Source: Deltaproteobacteria bacterium
Lineage (GTDB): Bacteria > Myxococcota_A > Polyangia > Polyangiales > Ga0077539
Direction of reading: 5' to 3'
Assembly (NCBI GenBank): GCA_947494865.1
Contig: CANMAT010000367.1
Location: 1-5,190 of the forward strand
Length of the DNA stretch: 5,190 nucleotides
Under the pieces are notes generated by a model. It was not told where the DNA came from. It ran no database searches and was given only the letters and a program-made list of their open reading frames with translations. Every line of letters begins with the position of its first letter. Positions within the stretch are counted from its first letter, which is position 1. The translations under genes were made by a program, and so were the position numbers. Of this stretch, positions 5,077 to 5,190 are shown piece by piece.

Positions 5077-5190
5077 ATGCTTCGCGATGTCGTGCGCCGC
5101 GCTGGGCTCCTCGCCGCTGCGCTCTGGTTGTCGGGCTGCCTGCGCCCGCCTGCTGCGCCGACGGTCACGCCGCGCGCGTCGACGGCGAGC
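5077..5190 (+). CDS. Lipoprotein N-terminus (gene cut by the right edge)
   Basis: Thirty-eight codons from ATG 5077 run open to the edge. The translation is a typical lipoprotein signal: charged start (MLRDVVRR), hydrophobic core (GLLAAALW) and lipobox L18-S-G-C21, followed by Leu and then a Pro/Ala/Thr-rich linker (RPPAAPTVTPR). After cleavage Cys21 would be lipidated. Leu at +2 gives no inner-membrane retention signal by the E. coli Asp rule, so an outer-membrane destination is likely. The mature domain lies outside the window, so no function can be given. The upstream TAGACT at an 8-nt spacing supports the start. Confidence 0.8.
   Translation, partial: MLRDVVRRAGLLAAALWLSGCLRPPAAPTVTPRASTAS

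Noticed and set aside
4629..5168. Opposing frames in the spacer (+ 4634-5065 and - 4629-5168)
   Set aside because: Both are Arg/Ala-rich with no domain or signal. The - strand frame also overlaps the lipoprotein start. A small real gene cannot be strictly excluded.

Overview
The window is very G+C-rich. It combines a Cys-rich repeat protein, a lipoprotein with an MopE-like acidic motif fused to a VWA domain, and a degenerate receiver-PilZ protein. Together these point to a large-genome member of the Myxococcota (Sorangium/Sandaracinus-like). That assignment rests on protein style and composition, not on a marker gene.

Layout. (1) Positions 1-1556, + strand: the C-terminal part of a secreted or surface protein, cut by the left edge. 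It carries seven ~43-residue, eight-cysteine Stig1-like repeats followed by a beta-rich C-terminal domain. (2) Positions 1558-2808, - strand: a VWA-domain lipoprotein, convergent with gene 1. Only one base separates the two TAG stops, and both lie in a perfect 17-bp palindrome. (3) Positions 2809-2916: a 108-bp divergent promoter region. (4) Positions 2917-3495, + strand: a RimJ/RimL-type GNAT N-acetyltransferase. (5) Positions 3496-3736: an intergenic region with a candidate promoter, three TTCACC half-sites and an exact tandem pair of 54-bp units. (6) Positions 3737-4618, + strand: a protein with a degenerate receiver domain and an intact PilZ (c-di-GMP-binding) motif, preceded by a clear GAGGAG ribosome binding site. 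(7) Positions 4619-5076: 458 bases with no convincing gene but several strong potential hairpins. (8) Positions 5077-5190, + strand: the first 38 codons of a new lipoprotein gene that runs off the right edge.

Three of the four visible start codons (VWA gene, GNAT gene, right-edge lipoprotein gene) have no Shine-Dalgarno sequence. Each instead has a TANNNT hexamer exactly 8 nt upstream, which looks like leaderless transcription. The PilZ gene has a Shine-Dalgarno site and a long, repeat-bearing upstream region. I see no single pathway linking the genes. The shared theme is the cell surface (two lipoproteins and a Cys-rich exported protein) with a c-di-GMP effector nearby. I see no mobile element, tRNA, rRNA or CRISPR array.
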